Below are positions 17,368 to 27,596 of a stretch of 64,000 nt of DNA, one piece after another. The notes under the pieces were generated by a model, which was given only the letters and a program-made list of their open reading frames with translations, did no database searches and was not told where the DNA came from. The stretch is taken from contig CP060772.1 of the NCBI GenBank assembly GCA_023205875.1, forward strand, positions 186,001 through 250,000. The letters run 5' to 3'. Positions within the stretch are counted from its first letter, which is position 1. Every line of letters begins with the position of its first letter. This stretch comes from Chloropicon primus. Taxonomy: Eukaryota > Chlorophyta > Chloropicophyceae > Chloropicales > Chloropicaceae. Position numbers and translations under genes: made by a program.

Positions 17368-19390
17368 ATGACGTCTGCTGTGGGAATGATGTCTGAGACA
17401 GCTCACAAGGTTCACATGTCCACCACCATGCCACACTACGTGGCTGGCGTCACTGGGACCGGAAAAACGAATGCACAGATCACTCCGCGTGCGATGGACG
17501 TCCCATCCACGAGTGGAGTGAGTCCTGGGCCGATGATGGAGCAGAAGGGCGGTGAAGTTGCGAATTATTATAGGGAGAGAGGGGAGCTTGTGCCTCACGA
17601 GGCTCACGGTGTGTGGATTGCGACAAACTTGTGGAAGAAGATGAGGAAGGAGCTCGCTGCGAGAGAGAGGCAAGTGGAGGACCTTCAGGCCGAGCACAAG
17701 CAAGAGATGCTCAAGCTGATCGAATCCACAAACCATGTGAATATTAGGAACAGGGAGCTGACTGACCAGCTTGCCAGAGTGGAGAATATCCACCTGCAGA
17801 AGCAGAAGCAGCTTGAGGAGCAAATCACGGACCTTCACTCTCGTTTGGACAGTGCCATACGCTCCTCGGAGAAGCAAAAGTTCGAGCACGAGGCGGAGAT
17901 CGATTACTTGACGAGGTACGAAGGCATTCTTTCATCCAATCCAATCCAATCCGATCATTCCATTTCCTTGTTGCTTGCCCTTGCTTGCGTGACCACGTGT
18001 GCTGACCTTCCGCTTGACCTCGTTCCACCTCCTTGCCTTGTGTTCTTCGGCGTGTCCTCTCTCCTGCAGGCTGCTGAGTGAGCGGCATGAGGCAGACGAG
18101 CAGGTGAAGGTGCTGCAGCAGCAGCTGGACGAGGCCGTCCTCAAGGTGAAGCTGGAGAAGCACAGGTGCACGGTGAGCGTGAACCGCACGAAAGTATTGG
18201 AGAAGGAGATTGAGTTCTTCAAGGACCAGCACGTCCGGAACAAGCAGAAGACGCAGGAGCTGGAGGAGCGAAACAGGGAGGTGGTGAAGCAGGTCACGGT
18301 GAACAAGCAAGAGATCCAGAAGTACAAGGACAAGGTCAAGCTCGCATCGAGGCCGAACGAGATCTTGAAGAGGGAGAAGGACAGGTACAAGGGAGATTGC
18401 CAGAGGCTGATGTATCTCCTGGAGTCGAGCGAGCACAAGCGACTCGCCAAGGAGCTCCAGAGAGCCGGATCGATGCACTACGTCTCTCTGGCGGACTGCT
18501 TGTACGTGGAAGGCGTGAACAGCGAGAAGTACGCCTCCCTCGGGGACAGGCCTGCTCTCGCTAACCTGGAGAGAAACAATTGGGTTCCTTCCAAGGCTCT
18601 GGACCTCGTCAAAGATTTCACTCAGGAGTATCCATCCTTGAACTTGCCTCTGCAGCCCTTCACGGTGCTGCTGCTGCAGCTGAACAAGGTGTGGAAGCTC
18701 AAGGAGAAGTCCATCCTCAAGTCAAAGTCTCTCGAGGTGGAGAAGAAGTACGCCAAGCTGAAGCGGATGACGGAGAACACTAAGCCTTACAAGCTTGTGA
18801 TCTGCAAGGAGAAGGTGAAGCACCTGAAGAAGGAATTGACCACGACCAAGGTCAAGTGCGAGAAGCTGGACAAGATGAAGAAGAGTTTCAAGAATGCCAA
18901 TGACGAGCACACGCGTCTCTTGCTGCAGTGCGGCGTCGGCACCATCAAGAACTTGGACTCCCAGCTCAAGGGCGCCAAGGTGAAGAACAAGAAGCTGTCG
19001 AAGAAGCTGACCAAGATCTCGACCTTGGCAAAGCAGAAGCAGAAGGACCTGCTGGAGAGGGAGGAGAGCCAGGCAGGACGCGTTGGAGGCGCGGAGGGAG
19101 ATTCGATGAAGGAGCTCCTGGAGGAGCTGCAGAGGTCTCACGAGGACGTTGTCGCCCTCAGCAGCGTGGCGTCGTCGGGAGGGGAGGAGGAGGACGAGGA
19201 GGGGAGGGTATTCCCAGAGGGGAGGGTTCCCGCGGACGACGACCTCGTGTCGGTTCTCTACCCCGAGGACTCCAAGTCTGACATCCTCGACCAGGCCCTG
19301 GTGAGGAAGGAGCAGATGGAGGTCCAAAAGAAGCACAGGTCCGGGGGAAGAACCAGATCCAGATCCAGATCCAGATCCAAGTCAAAGTGA
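17368..19390 (+). CDS. Coiled-coil protein, possibly ciliary; family not recognised
   Basis: Exons 17368-17915 and 18070-19390 join through a 154-nt GT-AG intron in phase 2 to give 622 aa. About residues 85-320 form a nearly continuous coiled coil (KKMRKELAARERQVEDLQ onward, through LSERHEADEQVK just after the junction). A less helical central block follows (about 330-400, with SMHYVSLADCLY and NLERNNWVPSKALDLVKDF), then more coiled coil and an acidic tail ending in an RSRSRSRSK repeat. Nothing catalytic is visible; the GTGKT near residue 30 lacks a P-loop NTPase context. Genes for cilia lie nearby in the window, but a ciliary role is only a guess. The promoter element sits directly upstream. 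Confidence 0.75.
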
Positions 19391-20061
19391 ACCTCTACCC
19401 TCCAGCAAGCATCCCAGTACCAAACACAAAAACACAAACACATCACGTACCTTTGTAACACATGATATATATTTTGCATCCAATCACCCAGGGTGGCGGG
19501 CTCTTTAGAAAGGGGAAGAGGAGAGGGAGGAGACCATGATGTCATCAAAAGCCTTCCTTCTCTTGCCCTTGCCTCCTCACCACACTCACTCTCACCACTA
19601 TCCTCCTCATTCTCATTCTCACTGTCCTTTTCATCGAGTGAGGGCTCTTTGGAAGCAGGAAGAGAGAGAGAGAGCAAGGGGAATGCACAATGCAAGAGAC
19701 CGCCCCCTCTTCCCTCACCATCCTCCTCCTCCTCCTCCTCCTCATCATCCTCATCACCCTCACCCACCACTGGCGGGCCTTTGCCCCGTCCCGCCCCTCT
19801 TAAAATTCAAAATCGAGGCGTTTCTGCGTCAGGAGAAAGAGTGAGTAAAAACGTTTGCATGAGGAGGTCGACGACGGGGGACGGGGCGAGGTGCGAGGCA
19901 AGGGAGGGTACTCGTGTCATTGGCTTATTCCTCACCTCGTCCTCTTTCGTTCGACCCCTCGCACGAAAAAATTGATGGACTCTTGATACTGAAGCTCTCT
20001 TCGGCGGTTACAGGAGAAGGAAGGTTCTAACGTGCGTGCTGTCGTTGTGCTTGCTCAGGTG
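19391..20061. promoter_or_regulatory. Intergenic region with promoter element for the four-helix gene
   Basis: It holds a CTC/TCC-rich stretch (19690-19770) and no supported gene. At 19945-19968 lies a clean copy of the recurring element: TTTCGT, 12 bases containing GACCCCTC, then ACGAAA. That is 94 bp upstream of the ATG at 20062. Confidence 0.55.
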
Positions 20062-20959
20062 ATGGCAAGCAACAGTCCGCTGGCGGAAGGAACAAAAGGG
20101 TCATCGGGAGCGGAGGTATCGGAGACCGTTTCGAAGGCGAGCGGATTCAAGCCAACCCCTCAAGAGAGCTTCGACGTGGAAGTTCGCGATCCAGCAAAGG
20201 CAGCTGCAGTGACCGAGATGGCCAAGGATCCAGAGATGCTGCCGGAAACGGTGGGCGGCGACAAGAAGCCCAAGGGCAAGCGCATTGTAAGCTCTCGAAG
20301 GACGACCTCCCTCTCCGTCTCTGTTGGAAGGCGAAGAAAATGTTCACTGAACTCACGCTTACTGCGCTCTTCGATGTCGCGAACAGGGAATGAAGGTGTT
20401 GGCGTGGGGTTGCTACGGAGGCAGTGGCGTCCCAGCTCTGATCTTCGTGATCCTTTGCTTCTACACCTGGCAGGAGTTCAACCAGCTTCAGGACAAAGTG
20501 AAGACCGTCCAGTACGTTCCTGGAGACTTGCCAAGCAACGCGACGAGCGGTGTGCAGAATGGAGCCGTTCTGATCGATATTGACGGCCTGTCCAACATCT
20601 TCCAGGGCGCTGCGGTGAACGGAGCCGTCGTTCTTGTCGCTGTCGTCATATACTACGTCGCTAGCGCGAGCCTGTTGATGTGCTCCTGCGTTTCTCTCGC
20701 TCATCCCACGAAGAAACTGAACAGGGGAATCTGCATCGGCGGCGCCTTTTGGTTGATGTTCCTCACGCTGAACAGTGGGCTGCAGTTCACCTCCTTTCAG
20801 TCCTTGGTCACCTCCATGAGCAGGAACTACGACACTGAATTCAACACCGACATCTTGGCTTCCACCGCAGCTTTTGGCTACATCTCCGCGATAAGCTTTC
20901 TTCTCTTGAGCATGGCATTCTTCTTCTGGAAAGAGAAAGTTGTGACTGTTCATCACTAG
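20062..20959 (+). CDS. Four-transmembrane-helix protein, family not recognised
   Basis: Exons 20062-20286 and 20387-20959 (intron 100 nt, phase 0) give 265 aa. A hydrophilic, Lys/Glu/Pro-rich N-terminal region of about 75 residues corresponds to exon 1. Exon 2 carries four hydrophobic helices: around GVPALIFVILCFYTW, AVVLVAVVIYYVASASLLM, GGAFWLMFLTLNSG and ISAISFLLLSMAFFFW. The first extracytosolic loop contains an N-linked glycosylation sequon (NAT). The tail is short. The layout is tetraspan/MARVEL-like, but no family signature is visible. The ATG at 20062 is chosen because the upstream frame has only non-ATG starts. It converges on PEX22. Confidence 0.75.
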
Positions 20960-21141
20960 CCACTGGGCGGGCGGGCGGACCCCTCTTCGTCTAAAACAAG
21001 CTCTTTTTACATTACGTCTGTTAGGCGCCGATGCACCTTGTCGCCTAAAAGGGTTCGAGCCCAGCAACTCTGGCGCTCGCCTCGCCAGCCGGCTCCACCA
21101 AAGCAGGCAATTCTCCCCGCCGCCCCCGCCTCAACCACCTT

Positions 21142-22172
21142 TCAGGAAGTGCAAAACGTTTTCAACGTCTCGTCCACGAGCATGTTTGGCTTCTGAGAAG
21201 ATCCGCTCGGCGCTGCGCTATCGCCTTGAGCGTTGGCGATGAACAACACTTTTGGCAAAAACCTCTGAAGCTCCAGAACTGTCGCTTTCTCGGCATCGAT
21301 GTGAATTCCTGGCTCGATCTGCCTCGCTATGCTGATCTTGCTCACGTGCTTCTCGCAGAACAGGGCGTGGTGACCCTTCACCAACCCACCTGAGCCAACG
21401 ATGCCGCTGGCTTGGAGCGTCTTTCTCACGTTCTCCTCGCTGGCGTCATCGAACACTTGCGTGATCAGGAAGACTTCCCCAAAATATGAGATGGACTCGA
21501 CCAGGTCTTTCGCGAGTGGGACGAGTGTGGCAGAAGACTTCAGCTGGTGGCACTCCTTCTCCTCGAAGAGAACCCCGCAAGTCGATATTGTGACACGCCT
21601 CCCGGTCAAGAGGCTACCCACCCCAGACTCGGGAGAGACTTTCCGTTTGAAGGTCTCGTGGTACCGGCGCACTTCGGGCCTCACCCGATCCCAAAATTCC
21701 TTCGAGTGCCCCTTGCCCTGATGGGTTCCGCTGGACCTTCCTCCCCCACCTGACCTGTTGCCCTCGCTCCTCCCTCCCCCGCGCTCGCCACCGCTGTTCC
21801 TGTCACCCTCCGCTGCCCTATTCGCCGCGCTGCGTTGCATGGTTTCAAGAAGGCGAGAGGCAGAGAAGAAGCAAGAGCGCAAAAACATACACACACAAGT
21901 CGCTCGTCAGTACCACGGCAGCTTGCTGATGCCCCTTCCGCCATCAGTGGTCCCAGGAGAAGATACCCGGCCGGGTAAACGAGGAAGGTTTGGGGGTGGA
22001 GGTTGACTCACCTCGACGACGACGACGTTGGCAAAAAGGGTTCCAAGAGTTTCGTCACCAAAAAATAAGTCAGAGCTAATGCCAAAGTTGATGTCCAGAT
22101 GAGGACGACGGGATCCATTCCTTGCGCCAACCTGTACAAGGCAATGGCGTACTTCTCCAATGTGGACTCCAT
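21142..22172 (-). CDS. PEX22: Peroxin 22 (PEX22), plant type
   Basis: Two exons, 22012-22172 and 21142-21829, with a 182-nt GT-AG intron, give 282 aa. Exon 1 encodes a single membrane anchor (VVLIWTSTLALALTYFLV, about residues 23-40). After a Gly/Arg/Ser-rich linker, the C-terminal domain matches plant PEX22: RRVTISTCGVLFEEKE, FGEVFLITQVFDDASEE, SGGLVKGHHALFCEK and RQIEPGIHIDAE. PEX22 tethers the ubiquitin-conjugating enzyme PEX4 to the peroxisome so that PEX5 can be recycled. The linker is longer and more glycine-rich than usual. A half-site of the promoter element is 66 bp upstream. Confidence 0.87.
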
Positions 22173-23171
22173 GACTCTGACAAGACACCTTCAGATCTTT
22201 CCCTCGGGCTCTCACGATTCAATCCAGCAAAACAAAACGTCGTGCGACCACACAATCGAAAGATCGCGAGTTGTATCTTCCTCCAGTCCCGACCTCGAGT
22301 CCAATCCCGGCCTTTGACGCGGCCACCTTCCTCCCTCCAATGGCCTCAGTCTCGAGCTCAGCTCCCTTGTTTTCTCTTGATCCCGGTTGTTCTCCGAGGA
22401 TCCGGCAAGGAAACACGTCAAGTCGCACGTCGATGGAAAGATCTTGAGTTCTAGTTTCGTTTGATCACGAGATCTTTCCCCTCCTCGAGCTCCTTCGCAC
22501 TCCTAGGCCTCTCCCAAACTCGTCGCTTCCTTCCCTTCCCCCTTTCGTGTGTCGAGAGAGAGAGAGAGAGAGAGAAATGAGACTCTCTCTCCCACGAAAC
22601 GTAACGCTTTTGAGGTCATAACGGGTGAGTTTGGGATGAGGTGGACAACGGGAGAGGGAGAAGACGGGGGAGTGGGCGGCGTGGAGCGAATCCTTGTGTC
22701 TTGGTCTTTCGAAAGAGCCCTTCCTTGAAAAGATTGACGCTCTGGTGAGGACAGGAGCGTAGACTGAAACGAGCTCTTTCCGTCCTGTTTTCCTGGTTTC
22801 ATGGATGCTAGTTGGAGAGGTGAGTGAGCGAGGGGAGGGGCGCCAGTGGCGAGGAGGCGGGTGACGGGTGGGTTCGTCGCATTCTCCTCTTTCGAAAGAG
22901 CCGCCACTCGTCGCGTTCTGTCGAGGATGACGACTGAGACCGCAAGTTCAAGGAGGTTTGCCCCCTGGCGAGATGGATGGTTGTCGAGGAGGAGTGGCGC
23001 ACACTTCTGGCTCACACAGGCGGACTGAGGGAAGGCATCGAGTCTGAAACGTTTTCTCTTCCCTCCAGCACTTGTTCTTTCTGTGTTTTTCGTTTTTGGC
23101 TCTGCGTTTTTCTGTGGTCGCGCTCGTGCGTAGTGCTCGACGGCGTCGGAGCTCGCGAGGGTCTTGTCATC
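22173..23171. promoter_or_regulatory. Divergent PEX22/acyltransferase promoter with paired elements
   Basis: Two pairs of related sites are visible. Half-sites AAAGATCGCGAG and AAAGATCTTGAG lie at about 22258 and 22436 (178 bp apart) on the PEX22 side. Full elements TTTCGA-N12-TTGAAA (22707-22730) and TTTCGA-N12-TCGTCG (22890-22913) lie on the acyltransferase side, 183 bp apart. A GA run is at about 22555-22574. No gene is supported; the open frames here are repeat-derived. Confidence 0.6.
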
Positions 23172-23999
23172 ATGAGCAAGGTTGGGATGGAGCCCGAGAG
23201 AGGGGCCGAGCGGCATTATGGGTGCAAAAGTGTTTTGCCGTCCTTCGTGCCCCAGTTCGTAAGGCTCGTCATCTGCATGGCGTGGATGATGGTCTGCGTT
23301 GCTCTGGTTCTAGTGGTGGCGCCGCTCCTGCTGCCGAAGAGGAGGTGGAGAGCCTGCATCGTGAAGGTGTTCATGGTCCTCTTCGCTCCCGTCGTGTACG
23401 CGGTATATGGGATCCGGCTTCGAGTGACGGGCATGGAAAACAGAGGGTCCCTCGCGAGAAGGGAGCCGGTGGTCTACCTCGCGAACCATTCCTCGACGCT
23501 TGACGTTGTCACATGCTCAAGGGTCACGAGCACGGGAACCATCGCCATCGTGAAGAAGGAGCTTTTGGTCCATCCCATCGGTTGGATCGCTTGGCTGAAC
23601 GGGACTATCTTCATCGACAGAAGCAGCCGGGAGAAGGCCATCAAATCAGTCAATTCCATTTCAGGCTTGCTTAGAAAGCACGGACTTAGCGTTTGCGTGT
23701 TCCCAGAAGGAACAAGGTCGAAGGACGGGCGGCTCCAGCCGTTCAAGAAAGGGGCAATGCACCTGGCAATGCAAAGCAAGGTTCCTATCGTTCCGGTTGT
23801 AGTCACGGGTGCTCACAAGCTCTGGGGCAGGAAAGGGTGGGGGGTGAAGTGTGATGGCGATCCAATTGAAATCAAGTTCCTTCCCGCCATAGACACCAGC
23901 GGCTGGACTCCGGAGAGTCTCGCCAAGCATACCGAGGACCTCCACGCCCTCTTCATCAGACACCTTCCTGAAGATCAGCGGCCTCTGAAGGGAGAATAA
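23172..23999 (+). CDS. 1-acyl-sn-glycerol-3-phosphate acyltransferase (PlsC family)
   Basis: Single-exon gene of 275 aa from ATG 23172; upstream in-frame codons have no better start. Two N-terminal hydrophobic segments (about residues 28-54 and 67-86) anchor it in a membrane. The PlsC motifs are complete and in order: NHSSTLD (NHx4D catalytic box), TIFIDRSSREKA, FPEGTRSKDG and VPVVVTGAH. The family converts lysophosphatidic acid to phosphatidic acid in phospholipid and triacylglycerol synthesis. No clear transit peptide is seen, so an ER form is more likely than a plastid one. Length fits the family. The C-terminus (DLHALFIRHLPEDQ) is typical. Confidence 0.87.
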   Translation: MSKVGMEPERGAERHYGCKSVLPSFVPQFVRLVICMAWMMVCVALVLVVAPLLLPKRRWRACIVKVFMVLFAPVVYAVYGIRLRVTGMENRGSLARREPVVYLANHSSTLDVVTCSRVTSTGTIAIVKKELLVHPIGWIAWLNGTIFIDRSSREKAIKSVNSISGLLRKHGLSVCVFPEGTRSKDGRLQPFKKGAMHLAMQSKVPIVPVVVTGAHKLWGRKGWGVKCDGDPIEIKFLPAIDTSGWTPESLAKHTEDLHALFIRHLPEDQRPLKGE

Positions 24000-24124
24000 T
24001 AACGTCAAGGATGGGAAAGACAAATACCAACAAGAAGCTTCATGCTGTCGATACACGCACACACACACACACACACACAAAAAAATACATACACTTAAAG
24101 TCTTCTCCCCACCGCCGGTCAACG

Positions 24125-27100
24125 TCATTCGCAGCTCATTCTCGCCTTCTCAAAGAGCAAGTCAATGCCGCGGGAACTTTTGTCGTGTCGTGGCAAGTCC
24201 ACCAAACCAGATCCACCGTAAAGGTGCAGGATGCTTCTGGTGCATGCGTGCTTGCCCAGGGAGCACACGTGGCTCAGGCACTCCGCAACTTTGGTGCGCC
24301 CATCGGGGTGGCTGCTCTCCGTGAGTCGAAGGATCTCCTTGCTGGTGAGCAGCAACGCCTCAAACGAAGTGAGGGATCTTTCTCTCAGAGTGTTCCCGTC
24401 GTATTCGGTCGCCATGCCCTTGATGTAATGCAAGCACAGCTGCAGGGCCTTCATCTTCTCGTACGAGTACAAGCCCCAGATCTGCTCTTCCTTGCGTCCG
24501 GCGTAACTCAGTATTTGTGGCACCCTGGCAAGGAGTCCTCGTTGGCAAACAAAATTGAAGATCTCGTTCTTGTCCTCACTTGTCAGCTTGCTCTCCACCG
24601 CAGACAAGTAGCTTGAAAAGTGACTTCCCTCCAATTCGATCTTGAGCTGGTCTCGCAAGCCGATGACATCCACGGCGAAGACTTGGTCGTGTTCCGAGGT
24701 GCACCAGATTGTCCCGCCGGGCGAGTAAGACAGCATGGAAAACTTTCCATTGCACAGCGCCGAGATGGAGGCGCTGAAGTCAGGAAGATCGCCCGTGAGG
24801 GATTTGTACGCAATCAGTCCAAGCGTACTCTGCATCTTGCGCGGCATCGTGTCCGACTGCAACGGCTTTGGGATTGCTGCACTGGAGAGAAACGCCGCAA
24901 AAATGGCATCCTGAGTGTTGACGAACAGGCATTCGCCTTCCCAAAGGCACCCCAGTGCGCCCTTGACACCGAGACTCCCGATGTAAGACATCGTGCCAGC
25001 CTGCGATGCCAGGATCAGCAAAGTGTTGCTGTAGCCGATCGCACAGAATTGGATTGCTGTCGAGCTTCCTGACTGAGGTTGGGACCATTCCATGAACGAG
25101 TATCCTGGCAAGTCAACCCCGTTCAAGTTGGTTCCCGACGCCCAAGGCCTCCGTTGTTCCCAAGAGACGAATTCTAGGTTTTCTTTGCCGTCGCGTCGCG
25201 TCACCACCGCGAGGCAGGGCCCGCTTCCCAAAGACAGGATCTCCCCATTTGCTTCCCCATCACCGATCACTTCGATCTGCTTCGAGTCTGTGTTGATGCT
25301 TAGGAATCGGATGCCTGGACCGAATTCAGTGGAGCAGCACACGCACAGGTTTCTCTCCTCCTTTTGGTTCCACGCGAGGTCCTTCACCTTCCCGAGCGAG
25401 TGGTCTATCTGAAGCAGACCATTCCCACAAACTTCGTACAGGAAGAGCTCATCCCTCGAAGAAAGGACGGAGAGGAACTTCCTGCGTGCCGAGAATTCCA
25501 TTTTTGCGTTCCTGTCCAGGTCCCTGACGGGGTTTGGGAAAACGCTTTGGATCCTTCTCATCCCCGAATGAATCTTCCCTCGCCGTCCGCCACCCTGCGG
25601 CGGAGGCGCTTGGCACGTAATGTGCTCAAGCGCCAGCCGGTCGCCATGGTTGGTCTTCAAGGCGATCAAGTCAGTCGCGTTTTGGGAGATCAGCAGAGGC
25701 CTCGGCTTCATCTCAAACCTTGTCGCTAGCGTCGTCAAGCCCAGACTTGTCCCGATCGCAAGCCCTCCAAAGCTTCCGTTTCTGCACAAGCAGTGAATCT
25801 TCAACTCCTCCACTTTGCCGCCCTTTGTTCTCCTTGACGGGCACCCGTCACCACCAGCAGCAGCAGCAGCAGCAGCGCTCTCCTTCCTGAGGTGCTTCTC
25901 CAACTCGAACGGCGGCAGACTCTCCAGCTCCGCCTTTTGTCCATCGATGCTGATCCTCGAGAACTGCAGCTGTTGCTGGCCGCTTCTTTGTTTCGAGGTG
26001 ATGGTGAAGCCAAAGACGTCGTCGGTTACAAACTCGCATCGGAAACTGATTTTCTTCTCCTTTGCAAAGTTCACCGTGGAAAACTTCAACGATGCGATGA
26101 TCGTCTGCGCTTGCTGCGCACCTTTCCCAAGCACAAGCCTTCCTCGCTCATCGACACATCGAATGATGTTCAAGTTACCGTCCTGGGTGAAAGCGTAGAC
26201 GTGCCACGGGGCGTAAAGCGTCGAGTCAAACGATTCCACGTTCCCGTCATCTGCCTCGGCACCTCGATGTGGAGCACCCTGCCAAGGCGAGCGCTTGACG
26301 TGACAGCTAAAGAGTCCACACTTGCCAACATGAAAGGCGCTGGAGGGTCTTACACCAAGTGGCTGTGTCCTTTTGGCCTGCAGCTGCTCCGAAGTCAGCA
26401 GCCAGGAGCAGATGTTTCCATCACTCGCCGCAGCGAAGAGAGCGAACGACATATCCTTGCCAGACGCCATAGTGCTCAGCACCGATGTTGCCGGAACGAA
26501 TGCCGCATCACAGAGCATGTTAGGGACACTTCCCTTGGCAAAGTCAAGGTAAAACGTCACATCCAGGGTCTCACAATCAATGACCTTCACCGAGGAGTCA
26601 CTGCAGCCCACTATCGCGTGGTTTGCTCCCAACTTCACTTGTTGTTCCTTCCCCGTGACCTCAGGCAAACGAGTGAGACCCAAAGAGGCAAGAGATTTGC
26701 TGGTTCCCATGCTCTTGTTCGACATCAATCGCATCCTTGTCTTGCCGATGGGCAAACTTGGTGGTCCACTCGTTCCCAAACGCTTGTCACTGATGAAGCA
26801 GACCTCTGCCTCCGTCAGGACCACAACCTCTGAGAAGATCTCTTCCTTGCCAATCTTGTTCTTCTTCTTTGTCAAATCGTAGAGACCGAGCCCCTTGAAG
26901 GATGTAGATGTCTTGAAGACTTTGTTGTCAAGCGATGGCAAGCTCAAAGCCATCACCTTGGACATGGTCAGACCATCCCAACATAGGACCTGGGCATCCC
27001 TTGTGACACAAGTGATAAGTATCCTCCCGCAGGATCTCTTGTGAACGGAGCAAAGTTTTGGTTGGATGGATGGAGGAATGATGGATGATGCGCTCGAGGC

Positions 27101-27157
27101 TTCATCGCCATCACCTCGGCATCTGCAACACGTCTGCACCGTCGTGATGTTGTCCAT
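24125..27157 (-). CDS. Large beta-propeller/alpha-solenoid protein, family not recognised
   Basis: Start taken at ATG 27157 (1010 aa). The frame is open up to ATG 27511, but that extension is Ser/Pro/Lys low-complexity sequence that reads like 5' UTR. The protein shows irregular WD-like beta-propeller sequence (VLCWDGL, VKVIDCETLDVTF, NICSWLL) through about residue 780. The last 200 residues are alpha-helical (NEIFNFVCQRGLLARV, MKALQLCLHYIKGM, EALLLTSKEILRL). This plan is shared by coat, tethering and scaffold subunits (for example WDR11 or TSET propeller subunits), but no diagnostic motif lets me choose. An Ala run with a CAG/CAGCAG codon repeat occurs near 25857-25880. It converges tightly on the acyltransferase gene, separated by 125 bp with a CA run. 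Confidence 0.75.
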   Translation of the reverse strand: MDNITTVQTCCRCRGDGDEASSASSIIPPSIQPKLCSVHKRSCGRILITCVTRDAQVLCWDGLTMSKVMALSLPSLDNKVFKTSTSFKGLGLYDLTKKKNKIGKEEIFSEVVVLTEAEVCFISDKRLGTSGPPSLPIGKTRMRLMSNKSMGTSKSLASLGLTRLPEVTGKEQQVKLGANHAIVGCSDSSVKVIDCETLDVTFYLDFAKGSVPNMLCDAAFVPATSVLSTMASGKDMSFALFAAASDGNICSWLLTSEQLQAKRTQPLGVRPSSAFHVGKCGLFSCHVKRSPWQGAPHRGAEADDGNVESFDSTLYAPWHVYAFTQDGNLNIIRCVDERGRLVLGKGAQQAQTIIASLKFSTVNFAKEKKISFRCEFVTDDVFGFTITSKQRSGQQQLQFSRISIDGQKAELESLPPFELEKHLRKESAAAAAAAGGDGCPSRRTKGGKVEELKIHCLCRNGSFGGLAIGTSLGLTTLATRFEMKPRPLLISQNATDLIALKTNHGDRLALEHITCQAPPPQGGGRRGKIHSGMRRIQSVFPNPVRDLDRNAKMEFSARRKFLSVLSSRDELFLYEVCGNGLLQIDHSLGKVKDLAWNQKEERNLCVCCSTEFGPGIRFLSINTDSKQIEVIGDGEANGEILSLGSGPCLAVVTRRDGKENLEFVSWEQRRPWASGTNLNGVDLPGYSFMEWSQPQSGSSTAIQFCAIGYSNTLLILASQAGTMSYIGSLGVKGALGCLWEGECLFVNTQDAIFAAFLSSAAIPKPLQSDTMPRKMQSTLGLIAYKSLTGDLPDFSASISALCNGKFSMLSYSPGGTIWCTSEHDQVFAVDVIGLRDQLKIELEGSHFSSYLSAVESKLTSEDKNEIFNFVCQRGLLARVPQILSYAGRKEEQIWGLYSYEKMKALQLCLHYIKGMATEYDGNTLRERSLTSFEALLLTSKEILRLTESSHPDGRTKVAECLSHVCSLGKHACTRSILHLYGGSGLVDLPRHDKSSRGIDLLFEKARMSCE

Positions 27158-27596
27158 GGTGGTTGCCTCTGCCTTCGTTGCCCTTGGCCTCCTACCTTTG
27201 GTGAATGAAGAGAGAGAGAGAAGAGAGGGAGGGAGAGAGAGAGAGAGGGAGGGAGAGTCATCATCATCATCAACAACAGCAAGAGGTGGTGGTGATGGAT
27301 TGGATTGTGTTCTCTTCCTCCTCTTCCTCTTCTCGTTCCAAAGGAGAAGAGCCGACTCAATTGTTGGTGGGATGGAGGAGGAAGGTGGTTGAACGATGAG
27401 GGAAAGGTCGTGGTGGCAATGAAGGTGGATGGAAAGCAATGGCAGGAGAGTATACACCTTGGAAACCACGACTGGCTTCAAGTTCACGCGGTGGAGGAGC
27501 TTAGAAAACATGATATCTATTTATGACTTACAAAGAGTAATCCCTTTGACGGGGAAAAACAAAGTAATCTCATAACGTTCTTCGTCTCGTCTCGAC

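Noticed and set aside
21046-21066. GGTTCGAGCCC resembling a tRNA B box
   Set aside because: No matching acceptor, D or anticodon stems could be folded around it.
27158-27511. N-terminal extension of the beta-propeller protein from ATG 27511
   Set aside because: Low-complexity Ser/Leu/Arg sequence from GA/TC repeats; more likely 5' UTR.
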